The notes: generated by a model not told the origin, from the letters alone. 64,000 nucleotides of DNA from Rhodanobacter sp. ANJX3 (GCF_014200755.1 NZ_JACHCM010000002.1:620001-684000); one strand, 5' to 3'. Numbered from the stretch's first letter, positions 9,163 to 18,259 are shown. Program-made: numbers and translations.

Positions 9163-9371
9163 CGGCGAACGTTATGTTTATCTGTAACCCGAACGCAACT
9201 TAGACCTTTTCCCTGCTCGCCGCAACAAAAAAATCAGCATCTTACGTGCTGCATTGCCACATATGAACTCAAAGTTTATCTGTACACACACGAATCAATT
9301 GCGCCATCATGACCGGCAATGATTGAAAAAGTCCGGTGCAATGGACGGGGCGAGGGTCTGGAGAACGACTC
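9163..9371. promoter_or_regulatory. Divergent glk/fucose-operon control region with an 11-bp direct repeat
   Basis: This AT-richer spacer separates glucokinase (minus) from the fucose operon (plus). It contains two exact copies of GTTTATCTGTA at 9176-9186 and 9274-9284, 98 bp apart. A 9-of-10 relative of the longer form (TTATTTGTAA versus TTATCTGTAA) lies at 17288-17297 beside the IclR-family gene. Repeats at two promoters of the same pathway suggest a common regulator site, though which protein binds is unknown. The -10/-35 elements are not clear enough to place. Confidence 0.4.
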
Positions 9372-10397
9372 ATGACGACATCCGAGGTAACAACCCGCGC
9401 CGAACGCGCCGTCGGCAAGTCTGGCATCGTGCTCTCGCCGCTCGCCTTCGGCGGTGCGCCGATCGGCAATCTGTATGCTGCCGTAGACACCGCCACGGCG
9501 ATCGACACCGTATCGCGTGCATGGCAACGAGGCATTCGTCACTTCGACACCGCGCCCTACTACGGCTACGGACTGAGCGAGCGTCGTTTGGGCACGGCGC
9601 TGTCCGCCTTCGATCGAAAAAGCTTCACCCTGTCGACCAAGGTGGGCCGTGTCATCGAAAGCCGCCGTAGCAACGTGGATCACGCGGACGGTTTCGCCGT
9701 CGACCAAGGCAGCGCGCATTTCGACTACAGCCGCGATGGCGTTATGCGCTCGATCGAGGCCAGCCTCGCCCATTTGCAGACCGATCACGTCGAGTTGCTT
9801 CTGCTACACGACATCGGCGCGCTGACGCACGGTGCGCGGCACGAGCATGTCCTTCGACAAGCATTGAACGAAGCGCTACCTGCCATGGCAGAGCTGCGCG
9901 ACCGCGGGGTTTGCCGTGCCATCGGGCTAGGCGTCAACGAGGAAGCGGTGTGTCTCGAAGTGATGCGGCAGTTCCCGCTCGACGCCATCATGCTCGCCGG
10001 GCGCTACACCTTATTTGAACAACAGCACAGTCGTGCCGTCATGGCCGAGGCTCAGGCACGGGGCGTGGCGATCCTGGCTGCCGGACCCTACAACTCCGGC
10101 CTGTTGGGCGACTCCGCCGGCCCGGGAGAGTTCTACAACTATCAGGCAGCTACACGGGAAGTAAGGCAAAAGGCACAGTACCTGTACGACATCTGCGCCG
10201 CTGCCGATGCCGACGTGGGTGCGGCGGCGCTGCAATTTCCGCTGGCGCACCCCGCAGTTGCCAGCGTGGTCTGCGGCTTGCGTTCGCCAGCGGAGGTGGA
10301 CATCGCCGCCGAGCGTCTGCAGATGCCCATAGCGTCGGCGATCTGGCCGGCACTGCGCGAGTTGGGCCTGCTCTGTGCCGATGTCCCCGTGCCATGA
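9372..10397 (+). CDS. L-fucose dehydrogenase, aldo/keto reductase family
   Basis: Likely oxidises L-fucose to L-fucono-lactone with NAD(P)+, the first step of the non-phosphorylating fucose pathway. The 341-residue AKR barrel shows the complete catalytic tetrad: Asp59, Tyr64 (DTAPYYG), Lys90 (STKVGR) and His146 (LLLHD). The start ATG 9372 has GGAGAACGACTC directly upstream; an in-frame ATG at 9336 would add 12 residues without an SD. It is the first gene of a tightly packed six-enzyme operon and overlaps the next gene by 4 bp (ATGA). Relatives include D-threo-aldose 1-dehydrogenase and pyridoxal dehydrogenase; the fucose role rests on gene context. Confidence 0.88.
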   Translation: MTTSEVTTRAERAVGKSGIVLSPLAFGGAPIGNLYAAVDTATAIDTVSRAWQRGIRHFDTAPYYGYGLSERRLGTALSAFDRKSFTLSTKVGRVIESRRSNVDHADGFAVDQGSAHFDYSRDGVMRSIEASLAHLQTDHVELLLLHDIGALTHGARHEHVLRQALNEALPAMAELRDRGVCRAIGLGVNEEAVCLEVMRQFPLDAIMLAGRYTLFEQQHSRAVMAEAQARGVAILAAGPYNSGLLGDSAGPGEFYNYQAATREVRQKAQYLYDICAAADADVGAAALQFPLAHPAVASVVCGLRSPAEVDIAAERLQMPIASAIWPALRELGLLCADVPVP

Positions 10398-11269
10398 AAA
10401 TCGTCGACGCACACCAGCATTACTGGCAACCGGATCGCGGCGACTACGACTGGCTGGCGCACGCACCGGCACTGCTGCAACGCAGCTTTCTTCCGCATGA
10501 TCTACTCGGCCAGCGCCACGCTGCCGGCGTGCATTTCAGCGTGCTGATCCAGGCCGCGCCGAGCGAGGACGAAACGCGCTATCTGTTCGATCTGGCCCGC
10601 ACCGACCCTGGCGTGCTGGGCGTGGTCGGCTGGATCGACATGGCGGCCGACGATGCCACCGTGCGTATAGAAAAGCTGGCCCGCGACGGCGACGGCCTGT
10701 TGCGCGGCATCCGCCCGATGGCGCAGGACATCGTCGACCCGAACTGGCTGAACAACCCGCTTCTCGATCGCGCCTTCGATTGTCTGCAGGCACACGGCCT
10801 GACGTTCGATGCGTTGGTCACTATCGATCAGCTGCCAGCGCTGCATCGGCGCCTGCAGCGCCAGCACGAGCTGCGCGCCGTGCTCGATCACGCGGCCAAG
10901 CCGCCGATCGTCGACAGCGAAAATGTCCGCTGGATTCACTGGATCGACGCGCTGGCGCAATTGCCGGGATTGCACTGCAAGCTCTCGGGCCTGCTCACCC
11001 AATTAGGGGAAGGCCAAGCGGAAACGGCCATCGAACCGTGGGTCGAACGGCTTTTCGCCAGTTTTGGCGCCGCACGCCTTATGTGGGGCAGCGACTGGCC
11101 AGTGCTCACCACCCGCAGCGACTACAGCCACTGGCTGCGCTTGGCCATGCGTCTGACCGCGCACTTTGCGCCGGGCACGCAGGCGCAGTTGTTCGCGTCC
11201 AACGCCATCGATTTTTACGGGCTGAACACAGCCCCCGCCCTTTCCCCTTCTTCGGAGAACCCCGCATGA
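10394..11269 (+). CDS. L-fuconolactonase, amidohydrolase family
   Basis: Expected to open L-fucono-lactone to L-fuconate. The 291-residue amidohydrolase-2 barrel starts with the metal-binding VDAHQHYW near residues 4-11, has VLDHAAKPP in the middle and ends with the MWGSDWPV motif typical of COG3618 lactonases. ATG 10394 overlaps the stop of the dehydrogenase gene (ATGA), so the two are translationally coupled. The stop in turn overlaps the start of a 17-codon ORF that leads into the next enzyme. 4-sulfomuconolactonase-like relatives share the fold, but the surrounding enzymes make fuconolactone the best substrate. Confidence 0.88.
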   Translation: MKIVDAHQHYWQPDRGDYDWLAHAPALLQRSFLPHDLLGQRHAAGVHFSVLIQAAPSEDETRYLFDLARTDPGVLGVVGWIDMAADDATVRIEKLARDGDGLLRGIRPMAQDIVDPNWLNNPLLDRAFDCLQAHGLTFDALVTIDQLPALHRRLQRQHELRAVLDHAAKPPIVDSENVRWIHWIDALAQLPGLHCKLSGLLTQLGEGQAETAIEPWVERLFASFGAARLMWGSDWPVLTTRSDYSHWLRLAMRLTAHFAPGTQAQLFASNAIDFYGLNTAPALSPSSENPA

Positions 11270-11319
11270 TCCAGCATCGTTATCGCGCCGTTTCATCAGC
11301 GTATCGGCGGCTGGCATGA
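11266..11319 (+). CDS. 17-residue coupling ORF inside the fucose operon
   Basis: A short ORF, MIQHRYRAVSSAYRRLA, whose ATG overlaps the fuconolactonase stop (ATGA) and whose TGA overlaps the ATG of the next enzyme. It has a good SD (GGAG, 9 bases upstream), whereas the following SDR gene has no SD of its own. It most simply serves to deliver ribosomes to the SDR start by termination-reinitiation. The basic, arginine-rich peptide need not have a function. It could equally be a relic of a longer N-terminus. Confidence 0.45.
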   Translation: MIQHRYRAVSSAYRRLA

Positions 11320-12062
11320 GCGGCCGGCTGCGCGAAAAATCCGCCCTGGTCACCGCGGCCGGTGCCGGCATCGGCCGCGCCACCGCCGTGGCCTTTGCCG
11401 AAGCCGGTGCACAAGTGCTGGCGACGGATATCGATGCTTCGGCGCTGGCCAGCCTGGCTGGCGAACATCCGGCCATCGCCACCGCACCGCTGGACGTGAC
11501 CGACAGCGCCGCCATCGCCGCGCTGGTCGAGCGCGCCGGAGCGCTCGATGTGCTTTTCAACTGCGCCGGCTACGTCCACGCCGGCACCATCCTGGACACC
11601 GACGAAGCCAGCTGGCAGCGCTCGTTCGCCATCAACGTCGACAGCATGTTTCAGCTGTGCAAGGCGGTGCTGCCCGGCATGCTCGAGCGCGGCGGCGGCA
11701 GCATCGTCAACATGTCGTCGGTGGCATCGAGCGTCAAGGGCGTGCCTAACCGCTTCGCCTACAGCACGAGCAAGGCGGCGGTCATCGGACTGACGCGGTC
11801 CATCGCCGCCGATTTCGTTACACGCGGCGTGCGCTGCAATGCGATCTGCCCGGGCACGGTCAAAAGCCCGTCGCTGGAACAGCGCGTGCGCGCGATGGGC
11901 GGCGACGAGGCCGCGGTATGGCGCAGCTTCACCGAGCGCCAGCCGATGGGTCGACTCGGCGAACCGCGTGAGATCGCGGCGCTCGCCGTGTATCTGGCCT
12001 CCGACGAATCTTCTTTCACCACCGGCACCATCCACATCGTGGACGGCGGCTGGTCGAACTGA
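11316..12062 (+). CDS. 2-keto-3-deoxy-L-fuconate dehydrogenase, SDR family
   Basis: Oxidises 2-keto-3-deoxy-L-fuconate to the 2,4-diketo acid with NAD+, in the cytoplasm. The 248-residue Rossmann protein has the glycine-rich AAGAGIG (14-20), NCAG (82-85), catalytic Ser135, Tyr149 and Lys153 (YSTSK), and a C-terminal TIHIVDGGW. The first residue of the usual TGxxxGxG is Ala-Ala here, a mild departure. The start lacks an SD and overlaps the 17-codon ORF, suggesting reinitiation. It lies between lactonase and diketo-acid hydrolase genes, which is what supports this substrate within a very broad family. Confidence 0.88.
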   Translation: MSGRLREKSALVTAAGAGIGRATAVAFAEAGAQVLATDIDASALASLAGEHPAIATAPLDVTDSAAIAALVERAGALDVLFNCAGYVHAGTILDTDEASWQRSFAINVDSMFQLCKAVLPGMLERGGGSIVNMSSVASSVKGVPNRFAYSTSKAAVIGLTRSIAADFVTRGVRCNAICPGTVKSPSLEQRVRAMGGDEAAVWRSFTERQPMGRLGEPREIAALAVYLASDESSFTTGTIHIVDGGWSN

Positions 12063-12074
12063 CGGAACCTTTTC

Positions 12075-12932
12075 ATGAAACTACTACGCTACGGCAACCC
12101 AGGCCAGGAACGCCCCGGCATACTCGACGCGCAAGGCCGCCTGCGCGACCTGGCGGCCCAGGTCGGCGATATCGACGATACGGTTATCGGGCACCAAGGC
12201 CTAAGCCGCCTTGCCACCATCGATACGAGCACGCTTCCGATCGTCGACGATGGCGTGCGCCTTGGCCCGCCGGTGGCACGGGTCGGCAAGATCATCTGCG
12301 TCGGCATGAACTACGCCGATCACGCCGCCGAGACCGGCGCGTCCGTGCCAGAGCAGCCGGTGCTCTTCATGAAGGCGACCAGCTCGATCGTGGGCGCCTA
12401 CGACGAGGTGATGATCCCGCGCGGTTCGCTGAAAACCGACTGGGAGGTCGAGCTCGGCATCGTCATCGGCACCATGGCGCGCGATGTGTCCGATGCCGAC
12501 GCGCTCCACCACGTCGCGGGCTACCTGGTGGTGAACGACGTATCCGAACGCGCGTTCCAGCTCGAGCACGGCGGTCAATGGGTGAAAGGCAAGGGTTGCG
12601 ACACCTTCGGTCCGCTCGGTCCCTGGCTGGTGACCGCGGACGAGATACCCGACCCGCAGAACATCGGTCTCTGGCTCGAGGTCAACGGCCACCGTTATCA
12701 GCAGGGCAATACCCGCACGATGGTATTCGGCGTTGCCCACCTGGTGAGCTACATCAGTCGCTACATGACCCTGCTGCCGGGCGACATCATCAGTTCCGGC
12801 ACACCGGCCGGCGTCGGCCTGGGCCAGCATCCGCCAGTTTACCTGCGCCCTGGCGACGTGATGGAACTGGGCATCGAAGGACTGGGACAACAGCGGCAAC
12901 GCGTCGTGGCGCATCCCGCCGATGCAAGCTGA
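12075..12932 (+). CDS. 2,4-diketo-3-deoxy-L-fuconate hydrolase, FAH family
   Basis: Cleaves 2,4-diketo-3-deoxy-L-fuconate to pyruvate and L-lactate. The 285-residue protein has a short N-terminal domain and the fumarylacetoacetate-hydrolase fold with the metal-site residues in [11 protein letters not shown] and [11 protein letters not shown], the [13 protein letters not shown] segment and [11 protein letters not shown]. These match the fuconate/rhamnonate branch of the family better than fumarylacetoacetase itself. It begins 12 bp after the SDR stop, and the following dehydratase ORF overlaps its 3' end unless the later ATG 12985 is used. Confidence 0.9.
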   Translation: MKLLRYGNPGQERPGILDAQGRLRDLAAQVGDIDDTVIGHQGLSRLATIDTSTLPIVDDGVRLGPPVARVGKIICVGMNYADHAAETGASVPEQPVLFMKATSSIVGAYDEVMIPRGSLKTDWEVELGIVIGTMARDVSDADALHHVAGYLVVNDVSERAFQLEHGGQWVKGKGCDTFGPLGPWLVTADEIPDPQNIGLWLEVNGHRYQQGNTRTMVFGVAHLVSYISRYMTLLPGDIISSGTPAGVGLGQHPPVYLRPGDVMELGIEGLGQQRQRVVAHPADAS

Positions 12933-12984
12933 GCCTTTTCCTCTTATCGATTCACTGACGCGGCACGACGGAGACCCCATCGCT

Positions 12985-14304
12985 ATGGCGAAAATCACGG
13001 AGCTGGAGACGCACGATATTCGTTTCCCCACGTCGCGCACGCTCGACGGATCGGATGCGATGAATCCCGATCCGGACTATTCCGCGGCCTACGTCGTGCT
13101 GCGTACGGATCTCGGCAGCGAGATGAGCGGACACAGCCTGGTATTCACCATCGGGCGCGGCAACGACGTGCAGACGGCGGCGCTGGCAGCGCTGCGCCAT
13201 CTGGTCGTGGGTCGCTCGGTGGACGAAGTGATCGGTGATCTTGGGGCTTTCGCGCGGCACCTCACCAGCGACTCGCAGCTGCGCTGGCTGGGGCCGGAAA
13301 AAGGCGTCATGCACATGGCCATCGGCGCCGTGATCAACGCGGCGTGGGATTTGGCTGCGCGCAGGGCCGGCAAGCCGCTGTGGCGTTTCATTGCCGACAT
13401 GACGCCCGAACAACTTGTATCGCAGATCGACTTTCGCTACATCAGCGATGCCCTGTCGCCGGCCGACGCACTGACCATGCTCAAGGCCGCCGAACCGCAC
13501 AAGCACGAACGCATCCGCCAGCTGCTGGCCGAAGGGTATCCGGCCTACACCACCTCGCCGGGCTGGCTTGGATACTCTGACGAAAAAATGCAGCAGCTGG
13601 CGCGCGAGGCGGTCGCCGAAGGCTTTCGCACGGTCAAGCTCAAGGTGGGGCTCAACGTCGATGACGATGTGCGCCGCTGCCGGCTGACGCGCGCGACCAT
13701 CGGTCCGGACGTGGCCATGGCCATCGACGCCAACCAGCGCTGGGATACGACGGCGGCCATCGAGTGGCTAGGCCGGCTGAAGGAATTCGACATTGCGTGG
13801 ATCGAGGAGCCGACCAGCCCCGACGATATCCTTGGACACGCCACGATCCGTCAAGGCATCGCGCCGATGCCGGTGTCGACCGGCGAGCACACGCACAACC
13901 GGGTGATGTTCAAACAGCTATTCCAGGCGCAAGCCGTGGATCTTGTGCAGATCGACGCGGCGCGCGTGGGCGGCGTCAACGAAAACCTGGCCATTCTGCT
14001 GCTGGCCGCCAGGTTCGGCGTGCGCGTGTTTCCGCATGCCGGCGGTGTGGGCCTATGTGAGTTAGTACAGCATCTGGCGATGGCCGACTTCATCGCCATC
14101 ACCGGCAAAAAAGAGGATCGCGCGATCGAGTTCGTCGATCATCTGCACGAGCACTTCGTCGACCCGGTGACGATCCGCCACGGTCGCTACATGGCACCGG
14201 TGGCGCCAGGCTTCTCGGCACAGATGCGGGCCGCATCGATGGCCTCTCACGAGTTTCCCGAAGGACGCGTATGGCGCGACCTCTCCCTGGCTGCCAGCGC
14301 CTGA
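12985..14304 (+). CDS. L-fuconate dehydratase, enolase superfamily
   Basis: Dehydrates L-fuconate to 2-keto-3-deoxy-L-fuconate. With ATG 12985 the protein is 439 residues and the catalytic set falls at Lys218 and Lys220 (VKLKVG), Asp248, Glu274, Glu301 and His351. From memory this is the same numbering as in the characterised Xanthomonas campestris enzyme and supports this start over the in-frame ATG 12922. The N-terminal [18 protein letters not shown] is the capping-domain segment typical of the family. GGAG lies upstream with long spacing. The stop TGA shares its A with the ATG of the lactate dehydrogenase gene. Confidence 0.95.
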   Translation: MAKITELETHDIRFPTSRTLDGSDAMNPDPDYSAAYVVLRTDLGSEMSGHSLVFTIGRGNDVQTAALAALRHLVVGRSVDEVIGDLGAFARHLTSDSQLRWLGPEKGVMHMAIGAVINAAWDLAARRAGKPLWRFIADMTPEQLVSQIDFRYISDALSPADALTMLKAAEPHKHERIRQLLAEGYPAYTTSPGWLGYSDEKMQQLAREAVAEGFRTVKLKVGLNVDDDVRRCRLTRATIGPDVAMAIDANQRWDTTAAIEWLGRLKEFDIAWIEEPTSPDDILGHATIRQGIAPMPVSTGEHTHNRVMFKQLFQAQAVDLVQIDAARVGGVNENLAILLLAARFGVRVFPHAGGVGLCELVQHLAMADFIAITGKKEDRAIEFVDHLHEHFVDPVTIRHGRYMAPVAPGFSAQMRAASMASHEFPEGRVWRDLSLAASA

Positions 14305-15452
14305 TGCCGACGCGCGAGCCCATCACCAATATCATGGACCTGCGCGAGGCCGCGCGCCGGCGCGTACCTCGCGCGTTTTTCGAATACGCCGACCGCGGCT
14401 CCTACGAGGAAACCACGCTGCGCGAAAATCGCGCCGCCTTGGACCGACTGCAACTGCGCCAGCGGGTGATGTGCAACGTCGACGAGCGCTCGCTCGCCAC
14501 GCAAATCATTGGCCAGAACGTCAGCATGCCGTTGGCGATCGCACCGACCGGCCTGACCGGGCTGCAACACGGCAGCGGGGAAATCCACGGCGCGCGCGCC
14601 GCGGCCAAGGCCGGCATTCCTTTCTGTCTCAGCACGATGTCGATCTGCTCGATCGAACAGGTGCGTGCCGCCACCGATACGCCGTTCTGGTTTCAGATCT
14701 ACGTGATGCGCGACCGCGGCTTTACCCGCGAGCTGATTCAGCGTGCGGTAACCGCGAAGTGTTCCGCACTGATGCTCACCGCCGACCTCACCGTGCAGGG
14801 CCAGCGGCACCGGGAGATCAAGAACGGGCTTTCCGTGCCGCCGAAGATCACCCTGCGCAACGTGTTGGACATCGCCAGCAAACCGCGCTGGGCGTGGCAC
14901 GTGCTGCAGGCACCCAGTCGCTCATTCGGCAACCTCGAAGACCGCATTGGGGGCGCCGACAGCCTGACCACGCTGGCGCAGTGGATCGCCAGCCAGTTCG
15001 ATCCCACCTTGAACTGGCAAGACCTGGGCTGGATTCGCGAGCTGTGGCCCGGCAAGCTAATTCTCAAAGGCATCATGGACGCCGCCGACGCACGCCTCGC
15101 CGCCGAATACGGCGTGGATGCCATCGTGGTGTCGAACCACGGCGGTCGCCAGCTCGACGGTGCACCGGCCAGCATCGACATGCTGGCCGGTATCGTCGAC
15201 GCTGTGGCGGGCTCCACCGAAGTGCTTGTCGACAGCGGCATCACCAGCGGACAGGATCTGCTCAAGGCGCTGGCGCTGGGCGCGCGGGCCGGACTGATCG
15301 GCAAGGCGTTCCTGTATGGCCTGGGTGCCGGTGGCGAAGCCGGCGTGACACAAGCCATCGACATCATCCGCCGCGAGCTCAGTGTCAGCATGGCGCTTAC
15401 CGGCCAGCGCGACGCACGCCATATCGATCCTGCGGTGATCCTGCGCCGCTGA
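14304..15452 (+). CDS. lldD: L-lactate dehydrogenase, FMN-dependent (LldD-like)
   Basis: Flavoenzyme that oxidises L-lactate to pyruvate, usually passing electrons to the respiratory chain at the inner membrane. The 382-residue barrel has the N-terminal FFEYADRGSYEE, PLAIAPTGL, QIYVMRDR, LTADLTVQGQRHRE and the catalytic His279 with Arg282 in SNHGGRQLDG. ATG 14304 overlaps the dehydratase stop (TGATG), so an earlier in-frame start at 14271 is not needed. As the last gene of the fucose operon it can consume the L-lactate made by the diketo-acid hydrolase, giving two pyruvates per fucose. Another alpha-hydroxy acid cannot be excluded as substrate. Confidence 0.92.
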   Translation: MPTREPITNIMDLREAARRRVPRAFFEYADRGSYEETTLRENRAALDRLQLRQRVMCNVDERSLATQIIGQNVSMPLAIAPTGLTGLQHGSGEIHGARAAAKAGIPFCLSTMSICSIEQVRAATDTPFWFQIYVMRDRGFTRELIQRAVTAKCSALMLTADLTVQGQRHREIKNGLSVPPKITLRNVLDIASKPRWAWHVLQAPSRSFGNLEDRIGGADSLTTLAQWIASQFDPTLNWQDLGWIRELWPGKLILKGIMDAADARLAAEYGVDAIVVSNHGGRQLDGAPASIDMLAGIVDAVAGSTEVLVDSGITSGQDLLKALALGARAGLIGKAFLYGLGAGGEAGVTQAIDIIRRELSVSMALTGQRDARHIDPAVILRR

Positions 15453-15487
15453 AGATTCAACCAGGTCGATGCAGACGCTTCGGCGAT

Positions 15488-15838
15488 TCAGTCAGCGCAC
15501 TGTTGCAGACTGAAAATGCGCGTCATGGGCACCCACTTTTCGCCGGGCTGCGCCCATGGCAACGCTTGCTGAAAATCTTCCATCAACGCTTCCCACGCAC
15601 GCACGCGAGGGTTGGCGGCATCGGCGACTGCCTTAGCCTGCGGATCGAACGCGTGCCCCACCTCCATCGCCATCACCAGCCGTGGACCGGTGCGGAAGAT
15701 TTCCATCTCGCGAATGTCCGCCTCGCGGATCGAGGCGACGATTTCGGGCCATATGCGATCGGGCTGGTGCCATTGTTCGTACTGGCGAATCGCGGCCTCG
15801 TCGTCGTGCAGATCCAGCGCAAAATACAGCCTCGTCAT
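15488..15838 (-). CDS. L-fucose/L-rhamnose mutarotase family protein
   Basis: A 116-residue protein of the L-rhamnose mutarotase (DUF718) fold, which interconverts sugar anomers. It begins MTRLYFALDLHDD, with a conserved YEQWH near 20-24 and the EIFRTG and MAMEV strands. The ATG at 15838 overlaps the stop of the fucose permease gene by 4 bp, so the two are co-translated. A longer upstream start was rejected because it would run deep into the permease gene. Placed beside the permease and the fucose operon, its likely substrate is L-fucose; the family name alone would suggest rhamnose. The gene is convergent with lldD. Confidence 0.85.
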   Translation of the reverse strand: MTRLYFALDLHDDEAAIRQYEQWHQPDRIWPEIVASIREADIREMEIFRTGPRLVMAMEVGHAFDPQAKAVADAANPRVRAWEALMEDFQQALPWAQPGEKWVPMTRIFSLQQCAD

Positions 15839-17136
15839 ACGCGCCCGACCTGCCGACCATGACGCGCGGCAAACAGCAGAATCAGCACAAAACACGCGGC
15901 GGGTACCAGCATGGCATGAGCGATACCCGCCATATCGGAGGCCGCGCCCATCGCCGCCGTGAGCACGGCACCGCCGATGATGGCCATCACCAATACCGAA
16001 GCGCCGAACTTGCGCTGGCTATCGTCGCGCCCCTCCACGCCCAATGCAAAAATCGTGGGGTACATCACCGACATGAAAAAACTGCAGGCCACCAGCGCGT
16101 ATACCCCGATCAAACCGGGCAGCAGCACCGCCACGAGAGTCAGTACGACGTTAGTCAGCGCAAACGCCTTCAGCAGTTGGGCGGGCCGAATATATTTCAT
16201 CAGCGCGGCACCGGCAAAACGGCCGAGCATGAAACACACCAGCGACGCGGTAAGAAAATTGGCCGCATAGCGCGCGGTGCTTCCAGGCATGGTCGCCTGA
16301 ACATACCGAATCAGGTAGCTCCACACGCTCACCTGCGCGCCCACGTAAAAGAATTGCGCGGCAACGGCCCCCATGAAGCGCGCGTCGCGCAATAAGTGCA
16401 GCGGCACCCTCGTTGGCGCGGCAGCAGACGTCTCCCCCGGCCTCGTATAAAGGGTAAATCGCGTCATCGCGATGAGTATCGCCCAGCCGATAACCACCAG
16501 GCCGATGACCAGATAAGGCCACTGCACGGCAGCTACCTCGGAAAGCACATAAGCGTGATGTTGGGCAGGCGGCATCGCAGCCAGATTTTCCGGCGCCTTC
16601 TCGTTGCCGGAAAAGATGAAAAACTGACCGATCAATATGCCGGTGATCGAGCCCAGCGGATTGAACGCTTGCGCGAGGTTGAGCCGTGCCGTAGCCGACT
16701 CGGCAGGCCCCAACAGAGTCACCAGCGGATTGGCCGATGTCTCCAGAAACGCCAGTCCTGCTGCAATCACGAACAATGCCAGCAGGAAATTGTTGTAATT
16801 GGCCGACGCCGCGGCAGGCCAGAACAACAGCGCACCTGCACCGTAAAGCAGCAGGCCGAACACAATGGCACCCTTGTAACCGAATCGCCGCATGAACAAT
16901 CCCGCGGGCACCGCCACGAGAAAGTAGCCAAAATAGAATGCGCTCTGCACCAAGCCAGCCTGCAGATCGGACAGCGTGAAAGCTTTCTTGAAATGAGCCA
17001 CGAGGACATCGTTCAAGTTATTCGCCACTCCCCACATGAAAAACAAGGTGATGACCAAAAACAGCGCCAGGCGGCCGGAAGCGGACTTCCCCGACGCCGA
17101 TGTCACCGCTATCGTTTCACTGTTCGAATGCAACAT
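15835..17136 (-). CDS. fucP: L-fucose:H+ symporter, MFS permease
   Basis: Imports L-fucose across the inner membrane with protons. The 433-residue protein has about twelve hydrophobic helices and the FucP hallmarks: Asp43 in NNLNDVLVAHF and Glu132 in AFLETSANP, equivalent to the E. coli residues Asp46 and Glu135 needed for sugar and proton coupling. Related hexose permeases of this subfamily share these motifs, so fucose is assigned from both motif and context. It is first in a two-gene operon with the mutarotase and diverges from the IclR-family gene across a 176-bp AT-rich spacer. Confidence 0.9.
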   Translation of the reverse strand: MLHSNSETIAVTSASGKSASGRLALFLVITLFFMWGVANNLNDVLVAHFKKAFTLSDLQAGLVQSAFYFGYFLVAVPAGLFMRRFGYKGAIVFGLLLYGAGALLFWPAAASANYNNFLLALFVIAAGLAFLETSANPLVTLLGPAESATARLNLAQAFNPLGSITGILIGQFFIFSGNEKAPENLAAMPPAQHHAYVLSEVAAVQWPYLVIGLVVIGWAILIAMTRFTLYTRPGETSAAAPTRVPLHLLRDARFMGAVAAQFFYVGAQVSVWSYLIRYVQATMPGSTARYAANFLTASLVCFMLGRFAGAALMKYIRPAQLLKAFALTNVVLTLVAVLLPGLIGVYALVACSFFMSVMYPTIFALGVEGRDDSQRKFGASVLVMAIIGGAVLTAAMGAASDMAGIAHAMLVPAACFVLILLFAARHGRQVGRV

Positions 17137-17204
17137 AGGTCTGCTCCACCATTCGGCGCCACTGTCATGCCGAAAGCATGCAGCGAGGGATTCCTTGTGC
17201 GCAT

Positions 17205-17221
17205 ATGAATATAATGTTCAT
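17205..17221. promoter_or_regulatory. Candidate operator between fucP and the IclR-family gene
   Basis: Inverted repeat ATGAA-N7-TTCAT centred in the most AT-rich part of the divergent spacer, overlapping a TATATT that could be the fucP -10 box on the minus strand. IclR-family proteins commonly bind short palindromes in this position. No second copy of this exact repeat was seen at the fucose operon promoter. Confidence 0.35.
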
Positions 17222-17312
17222 TAGCATAACAAGCTGCAGCGCAACAACGTTCCCTGCGCCGTGCGCATCTGCGTACACTCGATGTCGTTATTTGTAAGCG
17301 TCCCGACGCGGA

Positions 17313-18116
17313 ATGTCGGCTTCTTTCTCCTTGCCAGCGACCACCATGCCCAAGGTTCCCCCCAAATATCGCGCCCCTGCCCTGGACAAGGGGCTGGACA
17401 TCATCGAACTGTTGGCCAAGGCGCACGCGCCGTTGAGTATTGCCGACATCTCCGACGGCGTAGGGCGATCCCGTGGCGAAATATTCCGCATGCTGCAGGT
17501 GCTCGAAGAACGCGACTACATCAGCCGCGGCGATGGCGATGCGGGCTATTCGATCACGCCGCGGCTGTTCCGACTCGGCATGGAACAGCCACCGGTCAAG
17601 AGCGCGGTGGAGACCGCCCTGCCGATCATGCATCGACTGGCCGGACAGATCGACCAGTCATGCCATTTGGTCGTGCCTTCGGGCGATCAGATTGTCGTGA
17701 TCGCCCGCGTCGATCCGCCCGGCGATATCGGCCTGGTGGTTCGCATCGGACACCGCCGGCCGATGGCGCAATCGGCCTCTGGCCAAGTGCTGCTGTGCTG
17801 GCAGAGTGAGCACGTTCGCGAGCAGTGGCTGCGCATCATTGCCGAGAACGAGCCGAAGTTCGATCGCAAAAAGCTTCTGAAATCCATCATGCAAATACGT
17901 TCCCAGGGCTACGCCAGCCATCCCAGCCGCGAAGTGGACGGCGTCACCGATCTGTCCGCACCCGTCATGGAACATGATCGCGCAGTTTGCGCACTGACCA
18001 TACCTTTCATCGAGCGCCGCACAGCCCTGAAGACGATCGATTTCACCCTCATGCACCTGCGCCAGGCCACAACGGATATCTCGCACGCCCTGCTCTACGG
18101 TTCCGAAGCCAAGTAG
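17313..18116 (+). CDS. IclR-family transcriptional regulator, probable fucose-locus repressor
   Basis: A DNA-binding regulator of 267 residues with an N-terminal winged helix (PALDKGLDIIELL, then LSIADISDGVGRSRGEIFRMLQ) and a C-terminal IclR effector domain containing the conserved SASGQVLL-like segment and REVDGVTDLSAPV. The start is uncertain: ATG 17313 is given, but ATG 17346 (MPKVPPKYRA) would also yield a full domain and neither has a clear SD. It is divergent from fucP, so by position it probably controls fucose uptake and catabolism in response to a pathway intermediate. The effector is unknown. Confidence 0.85.
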   Translation: MSASFSLPATTMPKVPPKYRAPALDKGLDIIELLAKAHAPLSIADISDGVGRSRGEIFRMLQVLEERDYISRGDGDAGYSITPRLFRLGMEQPPVKSAVETALPIMHRLAGQIDQSCHLVVPSGDQIVVIARVDPPGDIGLVVRIGHRRPMAQSASGQVLLCWQSEHVREQWLRIIAENEPKFDRKKLLKSIMQIRSQGYASHPSREVDGVTDLSAPVMEHDRAVCALTIPFIERRTALKTIDFTLMHLRQATTDISHALLYGSEAK

Positions 18117-18259
18117 CGGCCAGTCGCCAAGCAGACCCCGGCATGTCGATGATCGCGATCGATAGCCAACGCCCTGGAGGTCACCCGAATGATTCGGGAG
18201 AACGGCGTTCATCGGCCGCCGCTATGATGGGCGCTGGTACTTTCAAGGGAGTCCTGCCG

